A stretch of DNA of 64,000 nucleotides from FEN-1297 sp963843605 (GCA_963843605.1 CAWJLA010000004.1:310001-374000); one strand, 5' to 3'; shown: positions 47,257 to 57,834, numbered from the stretch's first letter. Notes: generated from the letters alone by a model not told the origin. Numbers and translations are program-made.

Positions 47257-47645
47257 ATTAGTCAGGCGGACTTATCCACGAATTATCCGGAAATATTTTG
47301 ATGAGGTCTAGACGCAACAGCTGAAACAACGTTATTGTCTCCGGATTCGATGTAATTTTATATTCAGACAATAACAAAGGATAAGCCCTAATTTCCATTG
47401 TAGGCATATTTGATGTCATGCTGAGCGGAGTAGAAGCATGGCTGACGTTTTATCATCATTAGACTATTAATTATCCCTAAATTCCGTACTGGTAAAAGAA
47501 TTTAAGCCGCTTAATTATTTTTATTTATATAATCTTTATTTTCTAGATACATATTCAACGTTTTATGTTTTAACGATTGCACATACAAATTCGCGGAAAT
47601 TTCTTAAATTAACCTCAGACAAGCATTAATAAAAGTTAAACTTCG
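47257..47645. other. Spacer with a dispersed-repeat word
   Basis: No gene. At 47415-47440 lies GTCATGCTGAGCGGAGTAGA and AGCATG, a non-coding word found across many environmental bacterial genomes and related to the hairpin at 13239. The distal AT-rich part should hold the promoter of the ABC exporter. Confidence 0.5.
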
Positions 47646-49394
47646 ATGAAAAATTTATTCACGCTGAAGAAATATTTTGCCAGGTATAAGAAAAAAATAA
47701 CCTTAGGTATATTATTTATAATTCTGTCGAATGCGGGTACGGTTTATGTCCCACTGCTGTTAAAAGATTCTATAAATGCAATTGAAACCGGTACTACTAT
47801 TCAGCAGCTTTTAATATATGCCGGATTAATAATAGCAGCATCGTTATTTGCGGGATTATTCCGTTTTTTAATTCGCGAGACAATTATTGTAGTGTCCCGT
47901 GAAATTGAGTACGATTTAAGATTTGATTTCTGGAATCATATCCAGAAACTGCCCTTAAGGTATTTCCAGAACAATTCCACCGGAAATATTATGGCCCACG
48001 CAACAAACGATATCAATGCCGTCCGTTCTTTCCTTGGACCTTCGGTAATGTACTCTATTGATACTTCGGTAAGGCTTGTTATCGTAATAGCGATAATGTT
48101 TTCTTTAAATGTCAGTCTCACAATTTATTCGCTTCTCCCCTTGCCGTTTTTATCCATACTGGTATACAAAGTAGGAAAACTGATACACGAAAAATTTTCT
48201 TTGATACAGGCAAAATTTTCGGAACTTACAACCAGAGCGCAGGAAAATTATTCGGGGATAAGGGTAATTAAATCTTACGTCCGTGAGTTGAACGAAATAA
48301 AAGAGTTTGAAAAACTTAGCAACGATTTTCTTGAAAAGAATATGGATATGGTAAAGATACAGGCGCTTTTCCAGCCGCTTCTTTTTCTGGTTACGGGTAT
48401 TTCTGTTATCGTTGTGATCTGGATCGGCGGTATCAAAATAATTGAGCATAGCATGAATCTCGGTGAGGTTGTAGCTTTTATTTCCTATCTCGGAATTCTT
48501 ACTTGGCCGGTGATTGCGTTTGGGTGGGTGATAAATATGGTAGAACAAGCCGAAGCCAGTATGAAAAGATTAAATAAGATTTTCGCGGAACAGTATGAGA
48601 TCGACGATACGGATCAAACAGACTACTCAATCAAAGATATTAAAGGCAGAATAGAATTCAGGAACGCATCGTTCAGGTATTCGGAAAATCTTCCTTATGT
48701 ACTTAAGGACATAAATCTTACTATTGAGGAAGGGTCTACGATAGCGGTAATGGCTTATACCGGTCAGGGCAAAACGTCTCTTATAAATTTGATTTCCAGG
48801 TTATACGACTGTACCGAAGGCGAAGTTTTGATTGACGGCAAAAACGTAAAGTCAATTCCTCTTAATGTGCTGCGTACAAACATCGGCATCGTACAGCAGG
48901 AATCTTTTCTGTTCTCTGATTCGATTACAAACAATATTTCATACGGCTTAAGGGAAATAAGCAAGGAAAGAGTTATCGAAGTATCTAAAACAGCGGGCTT
49001 CGATAAAGATATTTTGGAATTCCCCAAAGGGTACGATACGGCAATCGGCGAAAGAGGAATTACAATGTCGGGCGGACAAAAACAGCGCGCCAGTCTGGCA
49101 AGGGCGCTTGCAATAGATCCGAAGATATTAATTCTGGATGATTCTTTTTCGGCGGTGGATACCAACACCGAAGAAATAATTTTAAAAGATCTCAAACAAT
49201 TTATGAAGAACCGAACAAGTATAATTATCAGTCACAGGATATCTACCGTAAAGGACTCCGATAAAATAATAATTTTATCCGGCGGTAAGATAGCCGAACA
49301 GGGAACTCATGAAGAATTAATAAATAACAAGGGTATTTATGCGGATCTTCATTACAAACAGCTTCTTGAAAAAGAGCTTGAGGAATTAAATTAA
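47646..49394 (+). CDS. ABC exporter half-transporter with degenerate catalytic site
   Basis: 582 residues, membrane domain (about 20-300, six segments) plus ATPase domain. Walker A AYTGQGKTS (370-378) has Ala instead of the first Gly, signature MSGGQ (474-478), Walker B ILILDDSFSAVD where Asp499 replaces the catalytic Glu, and His530 in the H-loop. This Glu-to-Asp change is characteristic of the non-catalytic partner in heterodimeric exporters such as TM287/288. Its probable partner is the second half-transporter at 50433. Substrate unknown (drug, lipid or peptide). Confidence 0.93.
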   Translation: MKNLFTLKKYFARYKKKITLGILFIILSNAGTVYVPLLLKDSINAIETGTTIQQLLIYAGLIIAASLFAGLFRFLIRETIIVVSREIEYDLRFDFWNHIQKLPLRYFQNNSTGNIMAHATNDINAVRSFLGPSVMYSIDTSVRLVIVIAIMFSLNVSLTIYSLLPLPFLSILVYKVGKLIHEKFSLIQAKFSELTTRAQENYSGIRVIKSYVRELNEIKEFEKLSNDFLEKNMDMVKIQALFQPLLFLVTGISVIVVIWIGGIKIIEHSMNLGEVVAFISYLGILTWPVIAFGWVINMVEQAEASMKRLNKIFAEQYEIDDTDQTDYSIKDIKGRIEFRNASFRYSENLPYVLKDINLTIEEGSTIAVMAYTGQGKTSLINLISRLYDCTEGEVLIDGKNVKSIPLNVLRTNIGIVQQESFLFSDSITNNISYGLREISKERVIEVSKTAGFDKDILEFPKGYDTAIGERGITMSGGQKQRASLARALAIDPKILILDDSFSAVDTNTEEIILKDLKQFMKNRTSIIISHRISTVKDSDKIIILSGGKIAEQGTHEELINNKGIYADLHYKQLLEKELEELN

Positions 49395-49404
49395 AAGAGG
49401 TGTT

Positions 49405-50415
49405 ATGCAGAAAAAGATTGCGGCTTTTTTTGAAACAAATGTAAAAGAGAAAAAATATCTTAAAAAACTATTCGATAAAACCTTTGAGGTCCGATTTTAT
49501 GATGAAGAGCTAGACGATAAAAACGCAGACCTGGTTAAGGATGCGGATGTAATATCTCCATTTATTTATTCATATATTACCGGGAAAGTTATTAAGCAGG
49601 CCAAGAAACTTAAATTGATTGCGACAAGAAGCACGGGATTCAATCATATCGATATACAAACGGCGAAAGCGAAAAAGATATCCGTAGCAAACGTTCCATA
49701 CTACGGTGAAAACACGGTTGCCGAACATACATTCGCACTTATACTGGCATTATCACGTAATCTGCATAAAGCTTATGTTAGAACTATACGCAACGACTTT
49801 GCGCTGGGCGGACTTCAGGGCTTTGACCTTAAAGGGAAAACTCTCGGTGTTATCGGCGCGGGCAGCATAGGGATGCACGTTATTAAAATCGCGAAAGGCT
49901 TCGGTATGAAAGTTATCGCAAGCGATGCGCGCGCCAATCATATTTTAACCGAACTCCTCGATTTTAAATATGTCGGTCTCGAAGAACTGTTAAGCAACTC
50001 CGATATAATTTCGCTCCATTGCCCCTACAACGCGCATACCCACCATTTAATTAACATGAGCAATATCGATAAAGTAAAGAAAGGCACTCTGTTCATTAAT
50101 ACCGCAAGAAACGGCATCATTGAACCGAAAGCTTTGTACTATGCAATCGAAAACAGAATATTCGGCGGTGCGGGACTTGATGTTTTTGAGGGCGAGGAAC
50201 TGCTTAAGGAAGAAAACCAGATGCTTACAAAAAACGTTGCGGTGGAGCATTTGGAGGCATTGCTGAAAAGGAATATACTTCTCAGGAACGAAAACGTAAT
50301 AATGACACCGCATATGGCTTTCGACTCGGTTGAAGCGGTTGAAAGAATTATGGACACTACGGTTGAGAACATAAAGAGTTTTTTTGAGGGTAGAAATTAT
50401 CATAAAGTAATTTAA
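49405..50415 (+). CDS. D-2-hydroxyacid dehydrogenase (D-lactate dehydrogenase-like)
   Basis: 336 residues of the D-isomer-specific 2-hydroxyacid dehydrogenase family. NAD-binding GVIGAGSIGMHVIKIAKGFG (about 148-167), catalytic Arg in NTARNGIIEPKAL, Glu in GGAGLDVFEGEE and His in VIMTPHMAFDS. Start region and FDKTFEVRFYDEE resemble LdhA-type enzymes, which reduce pyruvate to D-lactate with NADH. It sits 10 bases after one ABC subunit and 18 before the other, which is an unusual insertion in an exporter operon. Confidence 0.92.
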   Translation: MQKKIAAFFETNVKEKKYLKKLFDKTFEVRFYDEELDDKNADLVKDADVISPFIYSYITGKVIKQAKKLKLIATRSTGFNHIDIQTAKAKKISVANVPYYGENTVAEHTFALILALSRNLHKAYVRTIRNDFALGGLQGFDLKGKTLGVIGAGSIGMHVIKIAKGFGMKVIASDARANHILTELLDFKYVGLEELLSNSDIISLHCPYNAHTHHLINMSNIDKVKKGTLFINTARNGIIEPKALYYAIENRIFGGAGLDVFEGEELLKEENQMLTKNVAVEHLEALLKRNILLRNENVIMTPHMAFDSVEAVERIMDTTVENIKSFFEGRNYHKVI

Positions 50416-50432
50416 AATCAGTCGGGTAACGA

Positions 50433-52225
50433 ATGGCTAACGATTATAAAAGCGAAGACGAAGTTTTAGGAAAAGCGTACGATTCAAAGCTGATGAAACG
50501 TCTGCTGGGTTATATTAAACCTTATAAGAAATATGTTATCTCCGCAATCATACTGAATATTATTGTTGCATCGCTCGGACCCCTGCGACCGGTTCTTACT
50601 AAAATTGCGATAGATAAGTATATTGCGCATTCCGACTACCATGGACTTTTTTTTATCAGTATGCTTCTTTTAGGTTCGCTGGTGCTGCAGGCCGTAATTC
50701 AATATCTGCTTACTTACTACACACAATTTCTCGGACAAAAAACAATTTACGATCTGCGGATTCAGTTATTTAAACATACCCAGAATCTCGCGCTTAAATA
50801 CTTCGATAAAACCCCGATCGGCAGAATTGTAACCAGAGTTACAAACGATATCCAGGCGCTTAACGACCTTTTTTCATCGGGTATTGTAATGGTCTTCAGC
50901 GATGTTTTTATCATCTTCTGGATCATCGTGTTTATGTTCATTATGGATGTTAAACTTTCCTGGTTACTCTCTCGGTTTTGCCCGTGCTTATTTACGGCAC
51001 TTTTCTCTTCAGAAAAAAAGTAAGGGAAAGCTACCGGGACGTCAGGCTTCATCTTGCAAGACTGAATTCTTATATGCAGGAACACGTAACAGGAATGAAT
51101 ATTGTACAGATTTTTCGCAAAGAAAAATCCGAACTTAACAGGTTTGCCTCTATAAACAACGACTACAAGCAGGCAAATATAAAATCGGTCTTCTATTACG
51201 CTATCTTTTATCCCAGTGTGGAATTAATAAGCTCCGTAGCATTCGGATTAATTATATGGTACGGCGGCGGAGAGATTATAAGAAGCTCACTTACTATAGG
51301 CGTGCTGTTCGCTTTTATTCAATTCACCGAACAATTCTTCAGACCTATCAGGGACCTTTCCGAAAAATATAATATTATGCAGACTGCAATGGCTTCTTCC
51401 GAAAGAATCTTCAAACTGCTCGACAATAAAACATTCGTTAAAGACCCAGAAAACCCCGTTAAAGTTGAAAAGATTAAAGGTGAAATAGAATTTGAAAACG
51501 TCTGGTTTGCATATAACGAAAACGAGTATGTACTGAAGGATATTTCCTTTAAAATAAATCCCGGGGAGACGGTTGCGATTGTCGGACATACCGGTGCCGG
51601 CAAAACCAGTCTGATAAATATATTATCAAGGTTTTACGATATTAATAAAGGCATTATATCGGTAGATAAAATAGACATCAGAAAGATGGCAAAGAGCGAT
51701 CTGCGGAAATTTATTTCCATTGTTCTGCAGGACGTTTTTCTTTTTTCTGGCACTATCCGATCCAACATCAGCATGGATAACAACGAAATATCGATCGAAA
51801 AGATTAAAGAAGCATCGAAGATTGTCGGCGCAGATAAATTCATTGAGATCCTTCCGAATAAATATGACGAAGAGGTTAAAGAACGCGGCGCTACTCTAAG
51901 CGTCGGACAAAAGCAGTTAATCTCATTTGCCAGGGCTCTTGTTTACGATCCTCAAATTCTGGTACTTGACGAAGCGACTTCAAGCGTTGATACCGAAACG
52001 GAATTGCTGATCCAGAAAGCAATTGAGAAACTTCTTGTGGGAAGAACCGCAATAGTAATCGCGCACAGACTTTCGACCATACAAAGCGCGGATAAGATTA
52101 TCGTAATGCATAAAGGCGAAATAAGGGAAATGGGAAATCACCAGGAATTGCTGGCAAAAAGAGGAATTTATTACAGATTATACCAATTACAGTATAAAGA
52201 CCAGGAGATTACAAAAGCCGGTTGA
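50433..52225 (+). CDS. ABC exporter half-transporter, catalytic partner (frameshifted)
   Basis: About 597 residues after joining two frames. The first part (50433-51023) has the N-terminal membrane segments and ends wrongly after KLSWLLS. The next frame continues VLPVLIYGTFLFRKKVRESY to the stop at 52225. The break is in the CTCTCTC repeat around 50967-50973; a two-base gain, or one-base loss, explains it. The ATPase domain is fully canonical in its catalytic residues: Walker A GHTGAGKTS, Walker B LVLDEATSSVD, H-loop IVIAHRLST, though the signature reads LSVGQ rather than LSGGQ. It pairs logically with the degenerate half-transporter upstream. Confidence 0.9.
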
Positions 52226-52349
52226 ACCCGACGGCTCTTACAATTAATCTTCATCTTACTCATTTAATAACCGAATAAGATCAAGAGCATTATTAAGATT
52301 AAGAATTTCGGTGATGGAAATAAATTACTAACGGCGCACGAAAATTAAT

Positions 52350-52934
52350 TTATCGGCTTGCAGTTATTTTATTGAATTTCATTTTGTAATCTGTTTTTAC
52401 CCCGCCGCCGATAATTCTGTCCAGGCCGTCCTGAATATCTTTTTTATCGACATAATCTGTAAAAAGAATTCCTTCAATATGATCGTATTCATGTAAAACC
52501 GTTCTTGCAGTCTGACCGATAAATAAACTTTCTTTCTCAACAAAGTCTTCATTTAAATATCTAATTACTACCGACATTTTTCGCTCAATATCCAGTTGAA
52601 TCCTCGGAATGCTAAGACAGCCTTCAGTTTGCACCCAGCTCTCGCCGGCAGTTTCTAAAATTACCGGATTTATAAAAACTTGTTTTATTCCCTTATCGCC
52701 CAGAAATAACTTGCGTTCTTTATGGCTGCTGTTGTCATACACCTGTTCGGTATCGACGGTAAAAAGCCGGAGCGACTTCCCTATCTGCGGTGCTGCGAGA
52801 CCGGATCCGACGGAGGCATACATCGTCTCCCACATGCTTGCAATCAAATTCTGCAACCGGACATTATTAGCAGCAATAGTCTCGCACTTATGTCTTAATT
52901 TCGGGTGACCGTATGCAATTATCGGAAATATCAT
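52350..52934 (-). CDS. def: Peptide deformylase
   Basis: 194 residues. It removes the formyl group from new proteins. All three motifs are present: GLAAPQIG (45-52), EGCLSIP (104-110) with metal ligand Cys106, and HEYDH (148-152) with both His ligands and the catalytic Glu. An insert at 62-85 (DTEQVYDNSSHKERKLFLGD) is typical of Bacteroidetes-type enzymes. The ORF runs opposite to fbp, sharing a 380-base upstream region. Confidence 0.97.
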   Translation of the reverse strand: MIFPIIAYGHPKLRHKCETIAANNVRLQNLIASMWETMYASVGSGLAAPQIGKSLRLFTVDTEQVYDNSSHKERKLFLGDKGIKQVFINPVILETAGESWVQTEGCLSIPRIQLDIERKMSVVIRYLNEDFVEKESLFIGQTARTVLHEYDHIEGILFTDYVDKKDIQDGLDRIIGGGVKTDYKMKFNKITASR

Positions 52935-53316
52935 AGAGAAAAATTTAACAACTTTAAGTAAATAGCCTAATTAACTTTATTGCCGGTCAAATTTAATAAA
53001 ATTTATGTTTATTTCTTAATGTACTGTCTTCTATTTTTTTCGTCTGTAAAATTTGCATTTGGGATTACTGCAAACATTTAACTCCAATTAAAGTTAGTTA
53101 AATTAACAATGTCCTAAACCCCGGAGGGTTTTAATTTTTGCAATAAACCAGTAAAAAATGAAAAATGAAATCCTTAGGTGTTCAACCTTTCCTGCTCATT
53201 TTATTATTATTTTTATTATGCTATTACCACCTTACCAGACTTATTTGGTATATGTATTCCACAACCTTGATGTTTTATACGTTTTAACTTATCTTCTCAG
53301 AAAAAAGGAGAACGAT
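52935..53316. other. Divergent promoter region of def and fbp
   Basis: Non-coding, AT-rich. It contains a perfect hairpin AAACCC-CGGA-GGGTTT at 53116-53131, the same style as the REP-like palindromes at 19958. An in-frame extension of fbp back to an ATG at 53158 exists but lacks a ribosome-binding site. Confidence 0.45.
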
Positions 53317-54360
53317 ATGCCAGCCGTACGATTTATGACATTAGCCAGACATATAATTGAAGGCGAAAGGCGTCACCCGGAAGCGACCGGAGAGCTCTCG
53401 CATATACTTCAAAATCTTTCGTTAGCGGCAAAAGTTATATCACTTGAAGTAAACAAAGCCGGACTTGTCGATATCTTGGGATTTACCGGTCATAGTAATG
53501 TTCATGGTGAAAAAGTAAAAAAGCTGGACATTTTTGCGCATGACATGCTTTTTAAAGCTATGGACCACAGCGGTCATTTCTGTGTTATGGCTTCCGAAGA
53601 GGAAGAGGATATAATGCATATCCCTCCGCTGTTTGAAGTGGGCAAGTATGTTCTCCTTTTTGATCCCCTTGACGGTTCCTCCAATATTGATGCTAATGTA
53701 AGCATAGGTACTATTTTCTCGATTTATAAACGTATCAGTTCCGACGGCAAACCGGGTACTGTCGCCGACTGTCTTCAGCAGGGTTCGAAACAGATTGCAG
53801 CCGGTTATATTTTGTACGGCTCCAGCACAATGCTCGTTTATACCGTGGGAGACGGTGTGCACGGTTTTACGCTTGATCCGTCATTCGGCGAGTTTATACT
53901 TTCTCATGAAAATATTAAAATACCTAAAAAAGGAAAAATCTACAGCATAAATGAAGGCAATTATCTTTACTGGCATCCGGGCCTAAAAAAATATATTAAG
54001 TATCTGCAGGAAGAAGATAAGGAAACGGATCGCCCTTATTCATCTCGTTATATCGGCTCAATGGTGGCAGACATTCACAGAAATTTACTTTATGGAGGAA
54101 TATTCATGTATCCGGCCGATTCCAGGCACACCGAAGGTAAACTGCGCTTAATGTATGAATGTAATCCAATGGCATTTATTGTAGAAGCCGCAGGCGGCAG
54201 AGCAAGTAACGGAAAGAAAAGAATACTGGATATACAACCGCGGTCTCTGCATGAGCATACACCCGTTTTCATCGGATGCGAAGAAGATGTAAAAAAAATG
54301 GAAGAATTTATGAAAAAGGAAGAAATAAGTAATGAAATTTATATCGGGAATAAACCATGA
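53317..54360 (+). CDS. fbp: Fructose-1,6-bisphosphatase, class I
   Basis: 347 residues from the ATG at 53317, chosen because it follows AAAAAAGGAG and starts the conserved sequence MPAVRFMTLARHIIEGE. It makes fructose-6-phosphate in gluconeogenesis. Metal and substrate motifs: MASEEEEDI, LLFDPLDGSSNIDANVSIGT (the class signature), GSMVADIHRNLLYGGIFMYP, KLRLMYECNPMAFIVEAAGG. Cytoplasmic. Single gene. Confidence 0.97.
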   Translation: MPAVRFMTLARHIIEGERRHPEATGELSHILQNLSLAAKVISLEVNKAGLVDILGFTGHSNVHGEKVKKLDIFAHDMLFKAMDHSGHFCVMASEEEEDIMHIPPLFEVGKYVLLFDPLDGSSNIDANVSIGTIFSIYKRISSDGKPGTVADCLQQGSKQIAAGYILYGSSTMLVYTVGDGVHGFTLDPSFGEFILSHENIKIPKKGKIYSINEGNYLYWHPGLKKYIKYLQEEDKETDRPYSSRYIGSMVADIHRNLLYGGIFMYPADSRHTEGKLRLMYECNPMAFIVEAAGGRASNGKKRILDIQPRSLHEHTPVFIGCEEDVKKMEEFMKKEEISNEIYIGNKP

Positions 54361-54553
54361 TACGAATTTAAGTTACTAAAAATTATTTACCCGCAGATTA
54401 TCAAAAGATCTGCAGATAACCCGTTTTCGAGATCAAATAGTCTTTTTCTAATAGAATTCCGTAAAGTAATTGACGAGATTTGAATGTTCGATCTTATCGC
54501 CGCAAACCGGTTTTCTGCTAAAATGTATTCTTGCGATCTGTAAATAAATTAAT

Positions 54554-54820
54554 TTACTTCTTTATTTTCTCGATTTCGGAAGTAATTTTTTTTGCTAATT
54601 CTTCCGACGAAATCCCCTCGATCAATACTTTTGTGGTAGAAACCAAATCACGCGGGTGATCTCCCTCTCCTATCATGTATTTATACAAAGCGAAGCCCAG
54701 TCTATTGCGGTCGTTTGCCACCGGCAGATACTTGCTCAAACCTTCAACAATTTGATATACTTTCCTTTCAAGTGAATTTTCCGGAAATTTCTGTGTTGAA
54801 GGAGGATTTAATGTCGTCAT
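54554..54820 (-). CDS. Conserved small hypothetical protein
   Basis: 88 residues, predicted helical, acidic-basic mix (SLERKVYQIVEGLSKYLPVA, NRLGFALYKYMIGEGDHPRD, then EELAKKITSEIEKIKK). No signal or membrane segment. Codon use is like its neighbours and the start is well placed, so it is probably a real gene. Family not recognised. Confidence 0.7.
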   Translation of the reverse strand: MTTLNPPSTQKFPENSLERKVYQIVEGLSKYLPVANDRNRLGFALYKYMIGEGDHPRDLVSTTKVLIEGISSEELAKKITSEIEKIKK

Positions 54821-54944
54821 CTTTTTACCTAAAATTTATTTACAAAGATAAACGAGTTTGTATAAAACTTCAATAATACAGTGGAAGTAAAAATACAATT
54901 TAAGTAAATTAACTCTAATTTTTTAAATATTTGGTGCCAAGGAA

Positions 54945-55943
54945 TTGAATTTCAACGGAATACATGAAATTTTAATTATCAGACTGAGTTCTATGGGCGA
55001 TATTCTTTTAACTACTCCGCTTATCCGTTCAATAAAGAAGAAATACCCGGATATAAAAATCAGCTTTCTGCTGAAAGAACAGTACAAAGCTATTCTCAGT
55101 AATAATCCTTATATATCGAAAATATATTTGTATAATAAGGACGCAGGCGCCAATAAGAATATAGAGATCAACAACCTTAATTCAGTTAAATTCGACCTAA
55201 TTATTGATCTGCAGAATAATTTGAGATCGCGGGCCGTAACATTTAAATTGAATTCGCGGGTATTGAGATTTCACAAGAAAACGTTTCTTAAATTTCTTCT
55301 GGTAAAATTTAAAATAAATAAACTAAGAAATTCTCCTCCCATTCCCGAAAGATATGCGGAGTCTTTGAAGAATTTTGATCTGGACGATGAAGGGCTGGAT
55401 TTGTTTAAGCCGGAAATCCTATTACCGGAATTAAAAAAAGATAACAAATATATAGGTTTTGCTCCCGGTTCAAGGCATTTTACTAAAATGTGGCCCGAAA
55501 AATATTTTATTGATTTGGGCAATTACCTGTTAAAAAGCGGATACAGTATAGTATTATTCGGAGGCAAGGATGATAAAGATACTTGCGCGAGAATTTCGGG
55601 AGGCATACCCGGTTCTGTAAATCTAAGCAACGATGACGATATTATGTCGACTGCCGTTAACATGGCATTATGCAGGGCGATGATCTGCAACGATTCGGGG
55701 ATGATGCATGTTGGCTGTGCTCTCAAAATACCGGTTCTTGCTATTTTCGGATCCACAGTTGAGGAATTCGGCTTTGTGCCTTACAAAAACAGAAGCATCG
55801 TACTCGGAAACGACGGTTTGTCATGCAGGCCCTGTACGCATATAGGAAGAGACTCATGTCCGAAGAAACATTTTAAATGCATGATGGAGGTTACTCCGCT
55901 TGTTGCTTTCAATAAATTAAAACTACTGCTGGAATATAGATGA
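54945..55943 (+). CDS. GT9 family glycosyltransferase (heptosyltransferase-like)
   Basis: 332 residues from a TTG start with a nearby AAGGA site; the frame has no earlier ATG and the next one falls inside the first conserved strand. N-terminal ILIIRLSSMGDILLTTPLIR is the family signature; C-terminal IGFAPGSRHFTKMWPEKYFI, then ICNDSGMMHVGCALKIPVLA and IFGST match the ADP-heptose binding half. It adds a sugar to the LPS inner core. The stop overlaps the waaA start (ATGA). Confidence 0.93.
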   Translation: MNFNGIHEILIIRLSSMGDILLTTPLIRSIKKKYPDIKISFLLKEQYKAILSNNPYISKIYLYNKDAGANKNIEINNLNSVKFDLIIDLQNNLRSRAVTFKLNSRVLRFHKKTFLKFLLVKFKINKLRNSPPIPERYAESLKNFDLDDEGLDLFKPEILLPELKKDNKYIGFAPGSRHFTKMWPEKYFIDLGNYLLKSGYSIVLFGGKDDKDTCARISGGIPGSVNLSNDDDIMSTAVNMALCRAMICNDSGMMHVGCALKIPVLAIFGSTVEEFGFVPYKNRSIVLGNDGLSCRPCTHIGRDSCPKKHFKCMMEVTPLVAFNKLKLLLEYR

Positions 55944-57217
55944 AAAAATTTTGGTTCTTCTTTTACAATATTACGGTTGTTCCTTTCTTATATGCTTTTT
56001 TACGACTGGCAGGTTTGTTCAACAGAAAAGTTGTTTCCGGTTTAAAAGGCAGGAAAAGATTATTTGAAGAATTAATTCTAAATGCGGCGGGTACAGATAA
56101 ATCAAAAAAACTGGTCTGGTTCCATTCTTCTTCGCTCGGAGAATTTGAGCAAGCAAAACCTATTATAAAAAACCTCAAAGAAGATAAAAATATTAATGTG
56201 CTTGTTACTTTCTTTTCCCCTTCCGGTTACGAAAATTCGAAAAAATATCCCTACGCCGATTTGATATCATATATTCCTTTCGATACATATTCCAATGCGG
56301 TAAGATTTATTCAGATCGCACACCCGGACCTGGCGGTAATGATGCGCTACGATATCTGGCCGAATCATATATGGGCGATGAGAAAATTCAATATACCCTG
56401 CTTTATCGTAGACGCAACAATGAAAAAGAACTCTTCGCGTAAATGGCCTTTTATAAAGAGCTTTCATAAAAGATTGTATACTGATATTACAAAAATTTTA
56501 ACCGTATCCGATGAAGACGTAAAAGGATTCAAATCATTCGGGTGCTCGGATAAACAGGTAACGGCTGTCGGCGATACCAGGTTCGATCGCGTTTTCCAGC
56601 GCAGCAAGACGGCGGCCGAAAGAAATTTGATAAAACCTGAAATTTTAAAAAATAAAAAAGTGCTGGTTGCCGGCAGTACCTGGGAAGCGGATGAAGATAT
56701 TCTTCTGCCGGCTTTTCTGAAAATGTCAAAATTCGATAAAGATGCCGTTTTAATAATTGCTCCTCACGAACCGACCGTTTTCCATTTAGAAAAACTCGAA
56801 AATGATTTCGCAGGTAAACTTGAGACAATCCGTTTTTCTTTCCTAAATAACTATAATAACGAACGCGTAATTATCATAGATTCAATAGGAATTCTGCTTA
56901 CACTTTATATGTATGCTTCCGCAGCATACGTTGGAGGCAGTTTTAAACAGGGTATTCATAACGTACTTGAAGCCGCTGTCTACGGTATACCGGTTATGTT
57001 CGGCCCTAAAATAGAAAACTCCCAGGAAACACAGCGTCTGATGAAAAGAGGAGGAGGCATAATGATAAAAACCAAACAAGAAGCTTACCGCTGTATGCGA
57101 ACTCTTTTTACTGACGACGAAACCAGAAAAACAAAGGGGAAAATATCATACGATTATGTTCAGGAAAATCTCGGCGCCACGGAAAAAATAATTAAAGAGA
57201 TTTACCGGGTAATATAA
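55940..57217 (+). CDS. waaA: 3-deoxy-D-manno-octulosonic acid transferase
   Basis: 425 residues, KdtA/WaaA family, adds KDO to lipid A precursor. N-terminal membrane anchor (FFFYNITVVPFLYAFLRLAG), then VWFHSSSLGEFEQAKPII (acceptor site, catalytic Glu), and LVAGSTWEADEDILLPAF with YVGGSFKQGIHNVLEAAVYG in the donor half. Overlaps the GT9 gene by 4 bases, an LPS core operon. Confidence 0.95.
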   Translation: MKKFWFFFYNITVVPFLYAFLRLAGLFNRKVVSGLKGRKRLFEELILNAAGTDKSKKLVWFHSSSLGEFEQAKPIIKNLKEDKNINVLVTFFSPSGYENSKKYPYADLISYIPFDTYSNAVRFIQIAHPDLAVMMRYDIWPNHIWAMRKFNIPCFIVDATMKKNSSRKWPFIKSFHKRLYTDITKILTVSDEDVKGFKSFGCSDKQVTAVGDTRFDRVFQRSKTAAERNLIKPEILKNKKVLVAGSTWEADEDILLPAFLKMSKFDKDAVLIIAPHEPTVFHLEKLENDFAGKLETIRFSFLNNYNNERVIIIDSIGILLTLYMYASAAYVGGSFKQGIHNVLEAAVYGIPVMFGPKIENSQETQRLMKRGGGIMIKTKQEAYRCMRTLFTDDETRKTKGKISYDYVQENLGATEKIIKEIYRVI

Positions 57218-57673
57218 TTCGTGAAGCCTCGGTTTAGCAAAATCAAAACACTCAAAGTTAAATAAAATAAAAATCACCTACGCCTCATCCAACATGCTGA
57301 TTTGTGCTGTAAAATAATTCAGCTGTGAACTTAACCTCTATTTACAATATTTTAATTTTTTAGTATCATATATTCAAGTATATTAATATAATTTTTTGCA
57401 ATTATGGAGAATGCTGATAGGGTTACTAAAAAATCATAATTGTAATTACGTTAATATTATGATGCGAACAAAATAATTTGCGGAACGTGAAATTAATATT
57501 ATCAACTCCTCTGTAATTAGGATCAACAATAAAACATTTCTTTATGAATAATCTACTGCCTGTGTTGCAGAACCGATTTCAATTATCTGATTATAATTCA
57601 TTTAATTAATACGTTTCATATCCGGGTTAAATTCAGACAGGGAGTTCGTTATTCCAAAGACAAAGTGGGACTA
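57218..57673. other. Spacer before the PP2C cluster
   Basis: Non-coding and AT-rich; expected to carry the promoter of the downstream co-directional cluster. No repeat or RNA recognised. Confidence 0.35.
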
Positions 57674-57811
57674 ATGAACCGGAGGTGCATTTTTTTGGTC
57701 GTATTAATTTTAAATATTAATCCAGGAGAACCCGCCATTACAGCATTTAGTCCGGATCAACAACCTAGTGCTGCAGAGCAAACATCAGCCGATAATAATA
57801 TTAACAACTAA
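57674..57811 (+). CDS. Possible 45-residue peptide gene
   Basis: An ATG at 57674 opens a frame of 45 codons, ending 23 bases before the next gene. The start is basic (MNRRC), then hydrophobic (IFLVVLILNI), then a polar tail rich in Ala, Gln, Ser and Asn. It looks like a short secretion signal or membrane anchor. The ribosome-binding site is weak, and homology cannot be judged here. Confidence 0.3.
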   Translation: MNRRCIFLVVLILNINPGEPAITAFSPDQQPSAAEQTSADNNINN

Positions 57812-57834
57812 AATTTTTAAAGAGTATAATTCCC

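Noticed and set aside
53158..53316. N-terminal extension of fructose-bisphosphatase from an upstream ATG
   Set aside because: Strong AAGGAG precedes the ATG at 53317, which starts the conserved domain; the extension is AT-rich and includes a spacer palindrome nearby.
54393..54413. Hairpin GCAGAT...ATCTGC after fbp as a terminator
   Set aside because: Short 6-bp stem with no adjacent T-run; could be chance.
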